A stretch of DNA of 64,000 nt, taken from NCBI RefSeq assembly GCF_003096575.1, contig NZ_QEKT01000001.1, positions 68,102 through 132,101 on the forward strand, in the 5' to 3' direction. This stretch comes from Convivina intestini (GTDB taxonomy: Bacteria; Bacillota; Bacilli; Lactobacillales; Lactobacillaceae). Of this stretch, positions 51,621 through 60,690 are shown piece by piece; positions within the stretch are counted from its first letter, which is position 1; each line of letters starts with the position of its first letter. A model generated the notes under the pieces. The model was not told where the DNA came from. It searched no databases and saw nothing but the letters and a program-made list of their open reading frames with translations. A program made the position numbers and the translations under genes.

Positions 51621-53042
51621 ATGAAAAAGACGAAAATCGTCTCAACGCTTGGTCCTTCATCAACTGATGTGGATACAATTGTTAAGTTAATTGAAGCCGG
51701 TGCCAACGTGTTCCGTTTCAATTTCTCCCACGGTGATCACGAAGAACACTTGGGTCGTATGAACGCAGTTGCCGAAGCTGAAAAGATTACCGGTAAGACT
51801 GTTGGTCGTTTGTTAGATACTAAGGGAGCCGAGATTCGTACTACTGTCCAAGCTGATGGTAAGATTGAGTTTAATACTGGAGATGTTCTCCGTATCTCAA
51901 TGGACGACAGCTTGCAGGGAACTAAGGAAAAGATTGCGGTTACTTATCCAGGTCTTTACGATGACGTTAAGGTTGGCGGCCAAGTATTGTTTGATGATGG
52001 TTTGCTAGCTACAACTGTTACTGAAAAAGACGACGCAAACAAGGAATTAGTTGTTCGTGTTGAAAACCACGGTATTTTGGGTTCACGTAAGGGTGTTAAC
52101 GCCCCTGGTGTGTCAATCAACTTGCCTGGTATTACTGAAAAGGATGCCGATGACATCCGCTTTGGTTTGGATCACGAAATCAACTATATCGCGGCTTCAT
52201 TTGTTCGTAAGCCAGAAGATATTTTGGACATCCGTGCTTTGCTAAAAGAAAAGCACATGGAACACGTACAGATCATTCCTAAGATCGAGTCACAAGAAGG
52301 TATTGACAATCTTGATGCTATCTTGGATGTTTCGGATGGTTTGATGGTTCCTCGTGGTGACATGGGTGTTGAAGTGCCCGCTCAAAACGTTCCTTTGATT
52401 CAAAAGGAAATGATTCGTAAGATGAACGAGCGTGGTTTGCCAGTTATCACTGCCACTCAAATGTTGGACTCAATGGAAGAAAACCCACGTCCTACACGTG
52501 CCGAAGTTTCCGATGTTGCCAACGCTGTCTTTGATGGTACTGATGCAACTATGTTGTCTGGTGAATCAGCTAACGGTGACTACCCAGTCGAAGCTGTTGC
52601 TACTATGGCTGCCATTGATGAAAAGGCTGAAACTGCTTTGCGTGTCGATGGCCGTGAGCAGTTACTACACTTTGTCGAAGAAGATGCAACTGAATCAGTT
52701 GCTGCTTCAGTTGCCCACATCGCTCAAGATGTAAACGCTAAGTTGATTGTTGTTTCAACTAAGTCAGGATACTCAGCACGTATCGTTTCTAAGTTCCGCC
52801 CAACTGCTAACATTTTGGCAGTGACTTACTCAGAACGTGTACAACGTGGTTTGACTTTGAACTACGGTGTTGTGCCAGTTGTCTACGATGCTCCTGAAAC
52901 AATTGATGAAATGCTTGAATTGTCAAAGCGCGCCGCTAAGGAACAAGGACTTGTTCAAAGTGGTGACAAGATTGTGGTTGTCGCTGGTGTACCAATGAAC
53001 CAGTCTGGTACAACTAACATGTTGTCAGTACAAACAATTTAA
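51621..53042 (+). CDS. pyk: Pyruvate kinase
   Basis: Pyk makes pyruvate and ATP from PEP in glycolysis. Motifs are KTKIVSTLGPSS at the N-terminus, FRFNFSHG, LLDTKGAEIRT, the catalytic Lys/Glu of IIPKIESQEGI, MVPRGDMGVE and ATQMLDSM. It is 473 aa, lacking the extra C-terminal PEP-utiliser domain of Bacillus-type Pyk. AAAGGAG precedes the ATG. Codon choice (AAC, GGT, CGT, AAG, TTG) is more biased than in neighbouring genes, consistent with high expression. Confidence 0.97.
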   Translation: MKKTKIVSTLGPSSTDVDTIVKLIEAGANVFRFNFSHGDHEEHLGRMNAVAEAEKITGKTVGRLLDTKGAEIRTTVQADGKIEFNTGDVLRISMDDSLQGTKEKIAVTYPGLYDDVKVGGQVLFDDGLLATTVTEKDDANKELVVRVENHGILGSRKGVNAPGVSINLPGITEKDADDIRFGLDHEINYIAASFVRKPEDILDIRALLKEKHMEHVQIIPKIESQEGIDNLDAILDVSDGLMVPRGDMGVEVPAQNVPLIQKEMIRKMNERGLPVITATQMLDSMEENPRPTRAEVSDVANAVFDGTDATMLSGESANGDYPVEAVATMAAIDEKAETALRVDGREQLLHFVEEDATESVAASVAHIAQDVNAKLIVVSTKSGYSARIVSKFRPTANILAVTYSERVQRGLTLNYGVVPVVYDAPETIDEMLELSKRAAKEQGLVQSGDKIVVVAGVPMNQSGTTNMLSVQTI

Positions 53043-53051
53043 TTCATTTTT

Positions 53052-53077
53052 AAAAACCGGCAAATAGCCGGTTTTTT
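53052..53077 (+). terminator. Terminator of pyk
   Basis: AAAAACCGGC (53052-53061) with GCCGG plus T run (53067-53077), 5-nt loop AAATA. Confidence 0.92.
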
Positions 53078-53130
53078 TATACATATTTTTTAGAATTATC
53101 TAAGACGCATCAAGACATTGGCGGGGTTTG

Positions 53131-53139
53131 TGTTAAAAT
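53131..53139 (+). promoter_or_regulatory. Extended -10 promoter of phoH
   Basis: TG-T-TAAAAT, 34 nt before the TTG start; no good -35 box. Confidence 0.45.
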
Positions 53140-53173
53140 TGGTAGAGTATGAATTTATTCGAGGTAACTATTT

Positions 53174-54184
53174 TTGGCAGAACAAACAAGTAAGAACTTC
53201 ACCTTTGAAAATATTGAACAGCAAACCAAATTATCAGGGACAAATGAGGCCTTTCTAAAGTTGATTGAAGAGGCCTTGTCGGTTCAATTACTTAGTCGTG
53301 GCAATATGCTCGCCATTGAGGGAAAAGCAAGCGACGTACAATTGGCCTACCAAGTAGTGGGCGCTTTAGTTACTTTAATTAAACGCCAAATTAACATTAG
53401 TCAAGCTGATGTGGTTAGTGCCACTAATATGGCTCAACGAGGAACCTTAGAATACTTTGGCGACCTTTACACTGAGGTATTAATTCGCGATCAAAAAGGA
53501 CGCTCAGTTCGGGTTAAAAATTTTGGTCAACGACAATATGTTCAGTCGATTCGAAAAAATGATGTAACTTTTGGTATCGGTCCAGCTGGAACTGGAAAAA
53601 CTTTTTTGGCTGTTGTGATGGCAATTACTGCCTTACGACGGGGCGAAGTCGAGCGGATTATTATTACTCGACCAGCGGTTGAAGCTGGTGAATCGTTGGG
53701 ATTTTTGCCGGGAGACTTAAAAGAAAAAGTCGACCCCTATATGCGACCAATCTATGATGCCATGAATACCTTAATTGGTAGTGAACATACCCAACGATTA
53801 GTCGAGCGGGGTGTAATTGAAATTGCGCCGCTAGCCTATATGCGTGGTCGAACCCTGGATGATGCCTTTATTATCCTCGATGAGGCCCAAAATACGACTA
53901 ATCAACAAATGAAAATGTTCCTAACCCGATTAGGGTTTAGTTCGAAAATGATTGTGAATGGTGATATTTCGCAAATTGATTTGCCCCGTGGCGCTAAGTC
54001 AGGCTTGATTGCGGCGCAACGGATTCTAAAAAATATAGATCATATTAATTTTATTAACTTTAGTAGTGTTGATGTTGTACGGCATCCGGTCGTTGGTCAA
54101 ATTGTCAACGCGTATGAAGCAGCTGATAACCGGTTAGCTGAATTAAAGAAGGAGCAAACTCGAGATGGACTTAGCCATAATTGA
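53174..54184 (+). CDS. phoH: PhoH family ATPase
   Basis: A PhoH-like P-loop ATPase, linked to RNA metabolism. Walker A is GPAGTGKTFLAV near residue 140, Walker B AFIILDEAQNTT near 235, with an N-terminal KH-like segment. It is 336 aa. The TTG start has GAGGTAA 7 nt upstream. It overlaps ybeY by 20 nt; phoH-ybeY is a widely conserved pair tied to rRNA maturation. Confidence 0.95.
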   Translation: MAEQTSKNFTFENIEQQTKLSGTNEAFLKLIEEALSVQLLSRGNMLAIEGKASDVQLAYQVVGALVTLIKRQINISQADVVSATNMAQRGTLEYFGDLYTEVLIRDQKGRSVRVKNFGQRQYVQSIRKNDVTFGIGPAGTGKTFLAVVMAITALRRGEVERIIITRPAVEAGESLGFLPGDLKEKVDPYMRPIYDAMNTLIGSEHTQRLVERGVIEIAPLAYMRGRTLDDAFIILDEAQNTTNQQMKMFLTRLGFSSKMIVNGDISQIDLPRGAKSGLIAAQRILKNIDHINFINFSSVDVVRHPVVGQIVNAYEAADNRLAELKKEQTRDGLSHN

Positions 54185-54647
54185 TCAAAGTAAGCCTGGC
54201 GTAAGCCAGTACCATCGTGATTTAGTAAAATGTGTCTTGGAATATGCCGGACAATATATGGAATTACCTGACAATACTGAGATGTCGGTAACCTTTATGA
54301 ATAACGATGAAATCCATCGTTATAACCGTGAATATCGTAATATTGATAAGCCTACCGACGTTATCAGTTTTGCTATTGAAGATGATGATGATGATTTCCC
54401 CCTGTTACCGGATGAAGAAATGGGTGAGGATTTAGCTAAAAATATTGGAGATATCTTAGTTTCAGTTGATATTATTGCCCAACAGGCTGAATATTTAGGG
54501 CATAGTTTTGAAAGAGAATTAGGCTTTCTAGTTGTCCATGGTTTCTTGCATCTCAATGGTTATGACCATATGTTAGGAGACGCCGAAGAAAAAGAAATGT
54601 TTGATCTACAAAGGAATATTTTGGATAGCTATGGCCTCAGAAGATAA
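54165..54647 (+). CDS. ybeY: Endoribonuclease YbeY (rRNA maturation)
   Basis: YbeY is a zinc-dependent RNase needed for 16S rRNA 3' end maturation and 70S quality control. The metal motif HGFLHLNGYDH is complete near residue 125, preceded by NREYRNIDKPTDVISFA and GDILVSVD. It is 160 aa. AAGGAG lies about 8 nt before ATG 54165, inside phoH. Its end overlaps the first dgkA gene by 17 nt. Confidence 0.95.
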   Translation: MDLAIIDQSKPGVSQYHRDLVKCVLEYAGQYMELPDNTEMSVTFMNNDEIHRYNREYRNIDKPTDVISFAIEDDDDDFPLLPDEEMGEDLAKNIGDILVSVDIIAQQAEYLGHSFERELGFLVVHGFLHLNGYDHMLGDAEEKEMFDLQRNILDSYGLRR

Positions 54648-55038
54648 AGATAAGCAACCGCAAGTTACCCGCAATCATAATTTTGCCATGGCCTTAAAAA
54701 ATGCTCTTCATGGTATTTTGGTAGTGGTATTACGAGAACGTAATATGCGGATTCATATTATTTCGGCCTTTATGATTTTACTGGCTGGACTTTATTGTGG
54801 TTTACGACGATCGGATTGGTTATGGGTGACGATTGGGGTTTTTCTAGTTATTTATAGTGAATTCTTAAATACGATTGTTGAATCGATTGTCGACTTGATA
54901 GTCGGTCGCCGTTACCATGTTTTAGCCGGCTTAGCCAAAGATTTGGCCGCTGGCTTAGTGCTAGTAGCAGTAGGCGTTGAGATGATTATTCTATTAATCA
55001 TTTTTGAACCATATGTATATCATTTGCTTTGGCACTAA
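54631..55038 (+). CDS. dgkA: Diacylglycerol/undecaprenol kinase family protein, copy 1
   Basis: An integral membrane lipid kinase; Gram-positive members phosphorylate undecaprenol. It has a cytoplasmic N-terminus (MASEDKD to FAMALKNALHG), three membrane helices (about 45-60, 65-82, 110-130) and the catalytic motif EFLNTIVESIVDL with the Asp/Glu pair, then RYHVLAGLAKDLAAG. It is 135 aa. The start ATG 54631 is inside ybeY; the ribosome site is weak. A paralogue follows directly downstream. Confidence 0.93.
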   Translation: MASEDKDKQPQVTRNHNFAMALKNALHGILVVVLRERNMRIHIISAFMILLAGLYCGLRRSDWLWVTIGVFLVIYSEFLNTIVESIVDLIVGRRYHVLAGLAKDLAAGLVLVAVGVEMIILLIIFEPYVYHLLWH

Positions 55039-55078
55039 AAAATAAGAAAAGTTGAATTATAAAGGAGTATGAAAGAGT

Positions 55079-55527
55079 ATGGCATCCAAAGAGACTAACG
55101 GGGATCCCCGGGGGATCCCCGCGTATCTCGTAATATTAATTTTGGGCGAGCGTTAAAGACCGCGCTCCATGGAATTGGTTCGGTTATTAAAAATGAACGG
55201 GCAATGCGTTTACATTTATTTTGCGCCACGGTTTTTATCTTAGCTGGTGTTTATTTTGGCCTGTCCCGTTCAGAGTGGATTTGGTTGATTATTGTTATTT
55301 TCTGGGTTTTTTATTGTGAATTTTTAAATACGGCGATTGAGTTAATTGTCGATTTAATTGTTGAAAAAAAGTATCATCCGATTGCCGGTTTAGCTAAGGA
55401 TGTGGGTGGTGGGATCGTCGATTTGGCGATGTTCATGGGTTTGATTGTCGTTGCTTTTATTTTCCAACCCCATATCTGGCATCAATTAGGCTGGAGCACC
55501 CAGTTGGTCGCTACTTTGTTGCATTAA
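55079..55527 (+). pseudogene. dgkA: Second dgkA paralogue, frameshifted by an 11-bp tandem duplication
   Basis: ATG 55079 (AAAGGAG upstream) starts MASKETNGDP but the frame stops at 55154-55156. From 55123 another frame continues VSRNINFGRALKTALHG and the full kinase core (EFLNTAIELIVDL, KYHPIAGLAKDVGGG) to 55527. Removing one copy of GGGGATCCCCG (55100-55121 is two exact copies) restores one 145-codon frame that aligns with copy 1 without a gap through the N-terminus. The part from ATG 55204 (107 aa) could be made alone but would lack the N-terminal amphipathic region. A sequencing or assembly error cannot be excluded. Confidence 0.85.
55100..55121. repeat. Exact 11-bp tandem duplication in dgkA copy 2
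   Basis: Two units of GGGGATCCCCG back to back; each unit contains the palindrome GGGGATCCCC. Eleven bases shift the frame by two. Confidence 0.95.
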
Positions 55528-55543
55528 TTGAAAGGTAAATTGT

Positions 55544-56455
55544 ATGGTTAAAGAAGGTTTTAAGTCCGGTTTTGTGGCTATTATTGGTCGTCCTAACGTA
55601 GGAAAGTCCACCCTATTAAATCGGATTGTTGGTGAAAAGATTGCCATCATGTCTGATAAAGCGCAAACAACGCGTAATAAGATTCAAGGGATTTACACAA
55701 CTGATGATGCTCAGGTCGTTTTTATCGATACGCCCGGCGTTCATAAGCCACAAAATTCTTTAGGGGATTTTATGGTGAAATCAGCTTTTTCGGCTTTGCA
55801 TGAAGCTGATGCCATTTGGTTTGTGGTTGATGCTAGTCAAGAGCGTGGGCGTGGTGATAATTTTATTATTGACCGCTTAAAAGAAGTAAAGTCAACACCG
55901 ATTTATTTGATTATTAATAAGATTGATTTGCTTCCAAAAGACCAATTATTTGAAGTGATTAATTCGTATCAAGAAGATGCACCGCAATGGGCCGAAGTCT
56001 TTCCAATTTCAGCGACTGAAGGTGATAATGTCCCTGAATTATTAGATGGGGTCATTGATCAGCTAGAAGAAGGCCCACAGTACTTTGATTTTGATCAGCT
56101 AACGGATCATCCCGAACGATTTATCATTAGCGAATTAATTCGTGAAAAGGTATTGCAGTTGACCCAGCAGGAAGTGCCTCATTCCGTCGCTGTGGTGATC
56201 GATCAAATTGAACAAGAAGAAGGCGATAAAGTTCATATTCAGGCTTCGATTATCGTTGAACGACCAACTCAAAAAAATATCGTCATTGGTAAACAAGGCC
56301 AAATGATCAAACAGATTGGTATTCGAGCTCGTAAAGATATTGAACGATTATTAGGTAGTAAGGTCTTTTTGGAAACTTGGGTTAAAGTTGAGCCACGTTG
56401 GCGGGATCGCCCCCAAGCATTGCAATCCATGGGGTATCGACCAGAGGATTATTAA
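55544..56455 (+). CDS. era: GTPase Era
   Basis: Era binds the 3' end of 16S rRNA and guides 30S assembly. G motifs are GRPNVGKST near 17, DTPGVHKP near 64, NKIDLL near 125, followed by SATEG. The C-terminal KH domain has [15 protein letters not shown]. It is 303 aa. AAAGG lies before the ATG, 16 nt after the dgkA paralogue. It follows ybeY-dgkA as in most firmicutes and is followed by recO. Confidence 0.97.
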   Translation: MVKEGFKSGFVAIIGRPNVGKSTLLNRIVGEKIAIMSDKAQTTRNKIQGIYTTDDAQVVFIDTPGVHKPQNSLGDFMVKSAFSALHEADAIWFVVDASQERGRGDNFIIDRLKEVKSTPIYLIINKIDLLPKDQLFEVINSYQEDAPQWAEVFPISATEGDNVPELLDGVIDQLEEGPQYFDFDQLTDHPERFIISELIREKVLQLTQQEVPHSVAVVIDQIEQEEGDKVHIQASIIVERPTQKNIVIGKQGQMIKQIGIRARKDIERLLGSKVFLETWVKVEPRWRDRPQALQSMGYRPEDY

Positions 56456-56484
56456 TCAAGTAGCCTGAAGATGGAGTAGGCTGA

Positions 56485-57273
56485 ATGGCAATTATTCAAG
56501 GGATTATTTTATATACCCGTCCATATAAAGAACGTGACCTATTAGTGCGCATGCTAACTGAAAAGGCTGGTTTGCGGACTTTTTTTGCACGTGGCGCTAA
56601 AAAAAATAATTCCCCCTTAGCCGCTGCCACCCAACCCTACACCAAGTTTACTTTTGATGGTCAATTACCAAAAAATAATCAAGGCCTAGGTTTTATTAAC
56701 AGTGTTCAGGGCAGTACTTTTTATCGAAAAATTACTGAAGATGTCGGGATTAGTGCTTATGTGGCCCTAATCGTTAAGTTAATTGATGCCAGTTTTGAAG
56801 AGGGGATACCACTGCCGGACTGGTATCAAGAACTAACAGTAGCCTTAGAAAAACTGAATGCTGGTTTAGATCCCCAAATTATAGCTAATATTTTTGAAAT
56901 TAAGTTATTAACGCCCTTAGGGGTGGCTCCTAATTGGCGGGCTGATCCTTTGGATGGCCAAATGACGGGTATTTTTGATTATTCGGAAAAATATAATGGG
57001 ATTCTCGGTCAAAATCACTTTAATTTAGATGATAATCGCCTACATTTGGATCAGAAAACCATCTATTATTTACGTCAGTTTAGCCAAATTGACTTGGCTC
57101 AAATTCATGAAATTAAGCTTTCTCCGGCGACTAAAAGAAGCTTACAGCGGGTGATTGATTATATTTATGAAAAGCAAGTTGGTCTGGTCCCAAGGGAAAA
57201 ACATTTTATTCAGCAAATGGCTACCTGGCAGGTAGCAGCGCAAAAATTAGCACAACAAAGGAAACAACAATGA
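56485..57273 (+). CDS. recO: DNA repair protein RecO
   Basis: RecO loads RecA on SSB-coated DNA with RecR. It has an N-terminal OB fold (GIILYTRPYKERDLLVRMLTEK, LRTFFARGAKK) and a helical C-terminal domain. The zinc-finger cysteines present in many RecO proteins are absent here; the corresponding segment (APNWRADPLDGQMTGIFDY) has none, as in other lactobacilli. It is 262 aa. ATG 56485 has GGAGTAGG upstream. It overlaps ansA by ATGA. Confidence 0.93.
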   Translation: MAIIQGIILYTRPYKERDLLVRMLTEKAGLRTFFARGAKKNNSPLAAATQPYTKFTFDGQLPKNNQGLGFINSVQGSTFYRKITEDVGISAYVALIVKLIDASFEEGIPLPDWYQELTVALEKLNAGLDPQIIANIFEIKLLTPLGVAPNWRADPLDGQMTGIFDYSEKYNGILGQNHFNLDDNRLHLDQKTIYYLRQFSQIDLAQIHEIKLSPATKRSLQRVIDYIYEKQVGLVPREKHFIQQMATWQVAAQKLAQQRKQQ

Positions 57274-58232
57274 AAAAGATTTTGGTACTACATACGGGCG
57301 GTACAATTGCCATGCACGCTGATGCCACTGGCGATGTCCAACCAGATGAAATTAATCCGCTGAATGCCGTGCAAATCGAATTGCCAGAAGTCGAGCTGCA
57401 AGTTGAAAATATTTTTAATATCCCCAGCGAACATATCGGCCCTATTCATATGCTACAAATTCAACAACGGATTCTAGCAGCTGGTCATGATTTTGATGGC
57501 GTGGTTGTCACCCATGGGACGGATACGCTGGAGGAAACGTCTTTTTTCCTAGATAGTACGCTAGATGTTGACTTTCCAATTGTGATGACGGGCGCTATGC
57601 GCTCATCCAATGAACTTGGGGCGGATGGTTTATATAACTATCAGTCAGCCATTCGGGTGGCCATTGATGATCAATCGGTTAACCGCGGGGTCATGGTGGT
57701 CATGAATGATGAGATTCATGCTGCTCGTTTTGTGACCAAGACGCATACAACTAATGTGGCAACTTTTGCCTCACCGATTAGTGGTGTGATGGGGATTATT
57801 ACTAAGCGCCGGATTATTTATTTATATGAACTACCAGCGCATACCATTTATCCGATTAGTATGGTGAATAAGGATATTCCAGTCATTAAAGCTTACGCCG
57901 GTATGGACGGAAAATTGTTAGAATTACTGGCGGCTACTAATGTCGACGGTATTATCATTGAGGCTCTGGGTGCTGGTAATTTGGGAGAAGATGCCGCTCG
58001 GGGAGTTGGCTATTTACTATCACGCAATATTCCTGTCGTGATTGTTTCCCGTAGTTTCAAAGGCATTGCTGAACCGGTCTATGATTATTTAGGTGGCGGT
58101 GTTCAATTAGAACGGGCGGGAGCCATTTTTGCTTCGAGTGTCAATGGGCAAAAAGCTCGGTTAAAGCTGTTGATTGGGTTGGAAAATAATCTTAGTCCGC
58201 AAGAACTAAATAAATATTTGCAGGAATTTTAA
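57270..58232 (+). CDS. ansA: Type I L-asparaginase
   Basis: Hydrolyses asparagine to aspartate and ammonia in the cytoplasm. The two catalytic threonines are in LHTGGTIAMH (Thr near 12) and VVTHGTDTLEETSFFLD (Thr near 85, with Asp), and the Lys in MRSSNELGADG follows. There is no signal peptide. It is 320 aa. It overlaps recO by 4 nt and is followed by a bidirectional terminator. Aspartate produced could feed the aspartate kinase encoded next, though that link is inference. Confidence 0.94.
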   Translation: MKKILVLHTGGTIAMHADATGDVQPDEINPLNAVQIELPEVELQVENIFNIPSEHIGPIHMLQIQQRILAAGHDFDGVVVTHGTDTLEETSFFLDSTLDVDFPIVMTGAMRSSNELGADGLYNYQSAIRVAIDDQSVNRGVMVVMNDEIHAARFVTKTHTTNVATFASPISGVMGIITKRRIIYLYELPAHTIYPISMVNKDIPVIKAYAGMDGKLLELLAATNVDGIIIEALGAGNLGEDAARGVGYLLSRNIPVVIVSRSFKGIAEPVYDYLGGGVQLERAGAIFASSVNGQKARLKLLIGLENNLSPQELNKYLQEF

Positions 58233-58262
58233 AAGCGTGGATTCGTTAAGATCCACGCTTTT
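58231..58262. terminator. Bidirectional terminator between ansA and aspartate kinase
   Basis: AAAAGCGTGGAT (58231-58242) with ATCCACGCTTTT (58251-58262), 12 bp, 8-nt loop, with T/A runs on both sides. Confidence 0.92.
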
Positions 58263-59612
58263 TTACTGAAATAAATTGTGATAGATTGCTTGAACAGCTT
58301 CGGCGGCCAGCTCAGGCTGAATGCCCAGCATAATGGAAATTTCGCTAGCTCCTTGGTTAACCATCTGTAAACTAATACCAGCTTCCTTCAATGGTGTGAC
58401 AATATCAGTCATAGCCCCAACCCGGTTTCGCATACCTTCCCCAACAATCATGATGATGCCATAATTGGGGATCCATCGTAGTTCATCGGGCTGTACTTGC
58501 TCTTGAATCGCAGCTAGTACATGATCAATTTGTTCTTGGTTAGTTAGTGATTTATCCAGAATGATCGTTAAATCATCAATTCCAGAGGGCATATGCTCAT
58601 AAGAAAGACCATACTGGCTTAATATTTCTAAAATTTGCCGGGTAAAGTCTTTGTTTAAGAGATAGCGGTGTAAATAGATGGCGGCAAACCGATTGGAATT
58701 AGCAATGCCTGTCACTGGCCGTGTATTTTGAATAGCCTGGCGCGGTAATATCATGGTACCGGGATCATTTGGTCGGTTCGTATTTTTAATATTAATCGGA
58801 ATTTGACCTTGGATGGCTGGAATGATTGCTTCATCATGGAAAACAGCAAAGCCGGCATAGGAAAGCTCCCGCATTTCATCATAGGTCATTTGAGCAATTG
58901 CTTGGGGATGATCCACTAACTTAGGATTAGCCGCGTATATGGCGCTAACATCTGTGAAGTTTTCATAAAGATCAGCTTGGAAGGCGCGGGCCATGATAGC
59001 TCCAGTAATATCAGAGCCGCCCCGGGAAAATGTAGCCATATCACCATTTTTGGTATAGCCAAAAAATCCAGGAACAATTAGACGTTCTCCGACTGCTAGT
59101 TCAAATTCAGCCATAGCCTGGTACGAGTCTTCTAGTAAGGTGGCATTACGAGGATTGTCATCGACCAAAAAGCCCAGCGTTCTAGGATCAACGAAACGAG
59201 CTGGTAGGCCTTGATGCGTAAAGGCTTTTGCAATTAACTGGGCGTTAAGGTATTCACCGTGGGCACAAAAAGCCGCGAAAAGGTAATCAAAAGAGCGGTA
59301 GTGCTTTTGGGCTAAATGATCGATTTGTTGATCAATATCGGCTAAATCAATCTCGTTTAGTTCAAAATATTCGCCAATTTCGTGGTAACGGTTTTTGATT
59401 TGTTGGACAATATCACGATAATCACGGTCAGTAATGACAGCTTGGGCGTACTCAATTAGTAGATCCGTTACCTTAATGTCGTCTTCTTGCCGCTTGCCGG
59501 GGGCCGAAACGACGATAATTTGGCGCTGAGGGTCAGCTGATACAATTTCAAATACCCGTTTTAGTTGAGGGCCATCGGCTAGGGATGAACCACCAAATTT
59601 GGCAACTTTCAT
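58263..59612 (-). CDS. lysC: Aspartate kinase (monomeric long form with two ACT domains)
   Basis: Phosphorylates aspartate, the first step toward Lys, Thr and Met. Motifs are KFGGSSLADGP at the N-terminus, MATFSRGGSDITGAIMA near residue 195 and NFTDVSAIYAANPKLV; two ACT domains form the C-terminus (MPSGIDDLTIIL, IIMIVGEGMRNRVG). At 449 aa it matches AK III enzymes, which respond to Lys or Thr. It starts 3 nt after the thrB stop, with CTTATGTTG-complement AAGGAG site (ACATAAGGAGTAAATC) upstream. Its link to thrB suggests threonine synthesis. The symbol (lysC, thrA or yclM) is a convention. Confidence 0.93.
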   Translation of the reverse strand: MKVAKFGGSSLADGPQLKRVFEIVSADPQRQIIVVSAPGKRQEDDIKVTDLLIEYAQAVITDRDYRDIVQQIKNRYHEIGEYFELNEIDLADIDQQIDHLAQKHYRSFDYLFAAFCAHGEYLNAQLIAKAFTHQGLPARFVDPRTLGFLVDDNPRNATLLEDSYQAMAEFELAVGERLIVPGFFGYTKNGDMATFSRGGSDITGAIMARAFQADLYENFTDVSAIYAANPKLVDHPQAIAQMTYDEMRELSYAGFAVFHDEAIIPAIQGQIPINIKNTNRPNDPGTMILPRQAIQNTRPVTGIANSNRFAAIYLHRYLLNKDFTRQILEILSQYGLSYEHMPSGIDDLTIILDKSLTNQEQIDHVLAAIQEQVQPDELRWIPNYGIIMIVGEGMRNRVGAMTDIVTPLKEAGISLQMVNQGASEISIMLGIQPELAAEAVQAIYHNLFQ

Positions 59613-59615
59613 GAT

Positions 59616-60503
59616 TTACTCCTTATGTTGAATTACTAGACCGTCAAAATCGGGTACTAAAGCCACGATTTCGCCCGGTAAATCTAATGCTTGTAGGCGT
59701 GTGATTAACGCTTGTGTCTGCTGGCCAGTTGTTAAAGTCACCGTTGTCGGACCGGCACCAGATAGATAAGTACCATAAATACCTAATTCGTGTGCTACTT
59801 GACGAATGGTGCCCAAATGGGGGACTAGGCTAGCCCGAGCTTGTTCGTGAAATTGATCAGCTTCCATGAGTCGACGAGCTTGCTCAATATTACCGGCCTG
59901 CCAACTGGCAATCATAACATTGGCCACAGCACTAGCGGCGACAGCTTGTGGCAGGGCTAATTCGGTAGCTAAAGCGGCCCGGGCATCGGCAGTCTTTAAA
60001 GGATAGTTAGGAATAAAGGTGACCAAACTGAAGTCTTGGGGGAGGGTTAAAGGCGCTTGGTAGACATTTTTTTGGTCATAATAAGCGGCGACACCACCAC
60101 CTAACAGGGCTGGGGCAACATTGTCTGGATGACCCTCTAGCTGGGTAGCGGCTAATAGCATGTCAGCTTGACTGAGTGCCAACTGACCTAACTCATTGGC
60201 TAAAGCAATGCCGGCTAGAATGGCCGATGAAGAAGAGCCTAAACCACGTGCTAGTGGAATATCTGAACTGACCATTAAATGATGAGCTGGTAAGTTAGGT
60301 GCTAGTTTTTGAGCAATTTGGACAATTAAATTATTATGATTATAAGGAACGCTATCGCCGAAGGGATGATCCACTACCCATTTAGAACTGGGCGCCAAGA
60401 CTTGGACCTTTAAATAACGACTAACGGCTAGGCCTAATGAATCAAAACCAGGTCCTAAATTAGCGCTACTAGCTGGTACTTGAATAGTAAATTGCAAGTT
60501 CAT
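59616..60503 (-). CDS. thrB: Homoserine kinase
   Basis: ThrB is a GHMP-family kinase making O-phosphohomoserine. Motifs are VPASSANLGPGFDSLGLA at the N-terminus, the ATP loop PLARGLGSSSSAILAG near 85, and YLSGAGPTTVTL near 235. It is 295 aa. GTGAGGATA precedes the ATG. It forms a two-gene unit with aspartate kinase and diverges from thrC across a 187-nt gap. Homoserine dehydrogenase is not in the window. Confidence 0.95.
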   Translation of the reverse strand: MNLQFTIQVPASSANLGPGFDSLGLAVSRYLKVQVLAPSSKWVVDHPFGDSVPYNHNNLIVQIAQKLAPNLPAHHLMVSSDIPLARGLGSSSSAILAGIALANELGQLALSQADMLLAATQLEGHPDNVAPALLGGGVAAYYDQKNVYQAPLTLPQDFSLVTFIPNYPLKTADARAALATELALPQAVAASAVANVMIASWQAGNIEQARRLMEADQFHEQARASLVPHLGTIRQVAHELGIYGTYLSGAGPTTVTLTTGQQTQALITRLQALDLPGEIVALVPDFDGLVIQHKE

Positions 60504-60566
60504 ATCCTCACTTTTTCATAAACTTAATTGAAATTCATTTTTACTTTAACAAAAAGCACTAGTAAA

Positions 60567-60589
60567 CATAAATAAAAAATTTATTTATG
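60567..60589. promoter_or_regulatory. Palindrome in the thrB-thrC divergent region
   Basis: CATAAATAA (60567-60575) and TTATTTATG (60581-60589), extendable to 10-bp arms around AAA. It touches an extended -10-like TGGTATACT (60588-60596). It may be an operator for one or both directions. Confidence 0.4.
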
Positions 60590-60642
60590 GTATACTCATT
60601 AATTTTTAACTTTATCACATCCCTCATAAAAACAAAATACTT

Positions 60643-60651
60643 TGTTATAAT
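60643..60651 (+). promoter_or_regulatory. Extended -10 promoter of thrC
   Basis: TG-T-TATAAT, 39 nt before the thrC ATG; no good -35 box. Confidence 0.6.
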
Positions 60652-60690
60652 TAGATTTAACCCTGTAGGACTTGAAAAGGAGAAATGCTA

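Noticed and set aside
52432-52734. 100-codon frame within pyk on the same strand
   Set aside because: It is a shifted frame of the highly biased pyk coding sequence, with no start signals.
55100-55121. Cloning-vector polylinker contamination (BamHI/SmaI-like sequence)
   Set aside because: GGATCCCCGGG recalls a polylinker, but both sides continue the dgkA reading frame and the stretch is an exact duplication of native sequence, so duplication is simpler.
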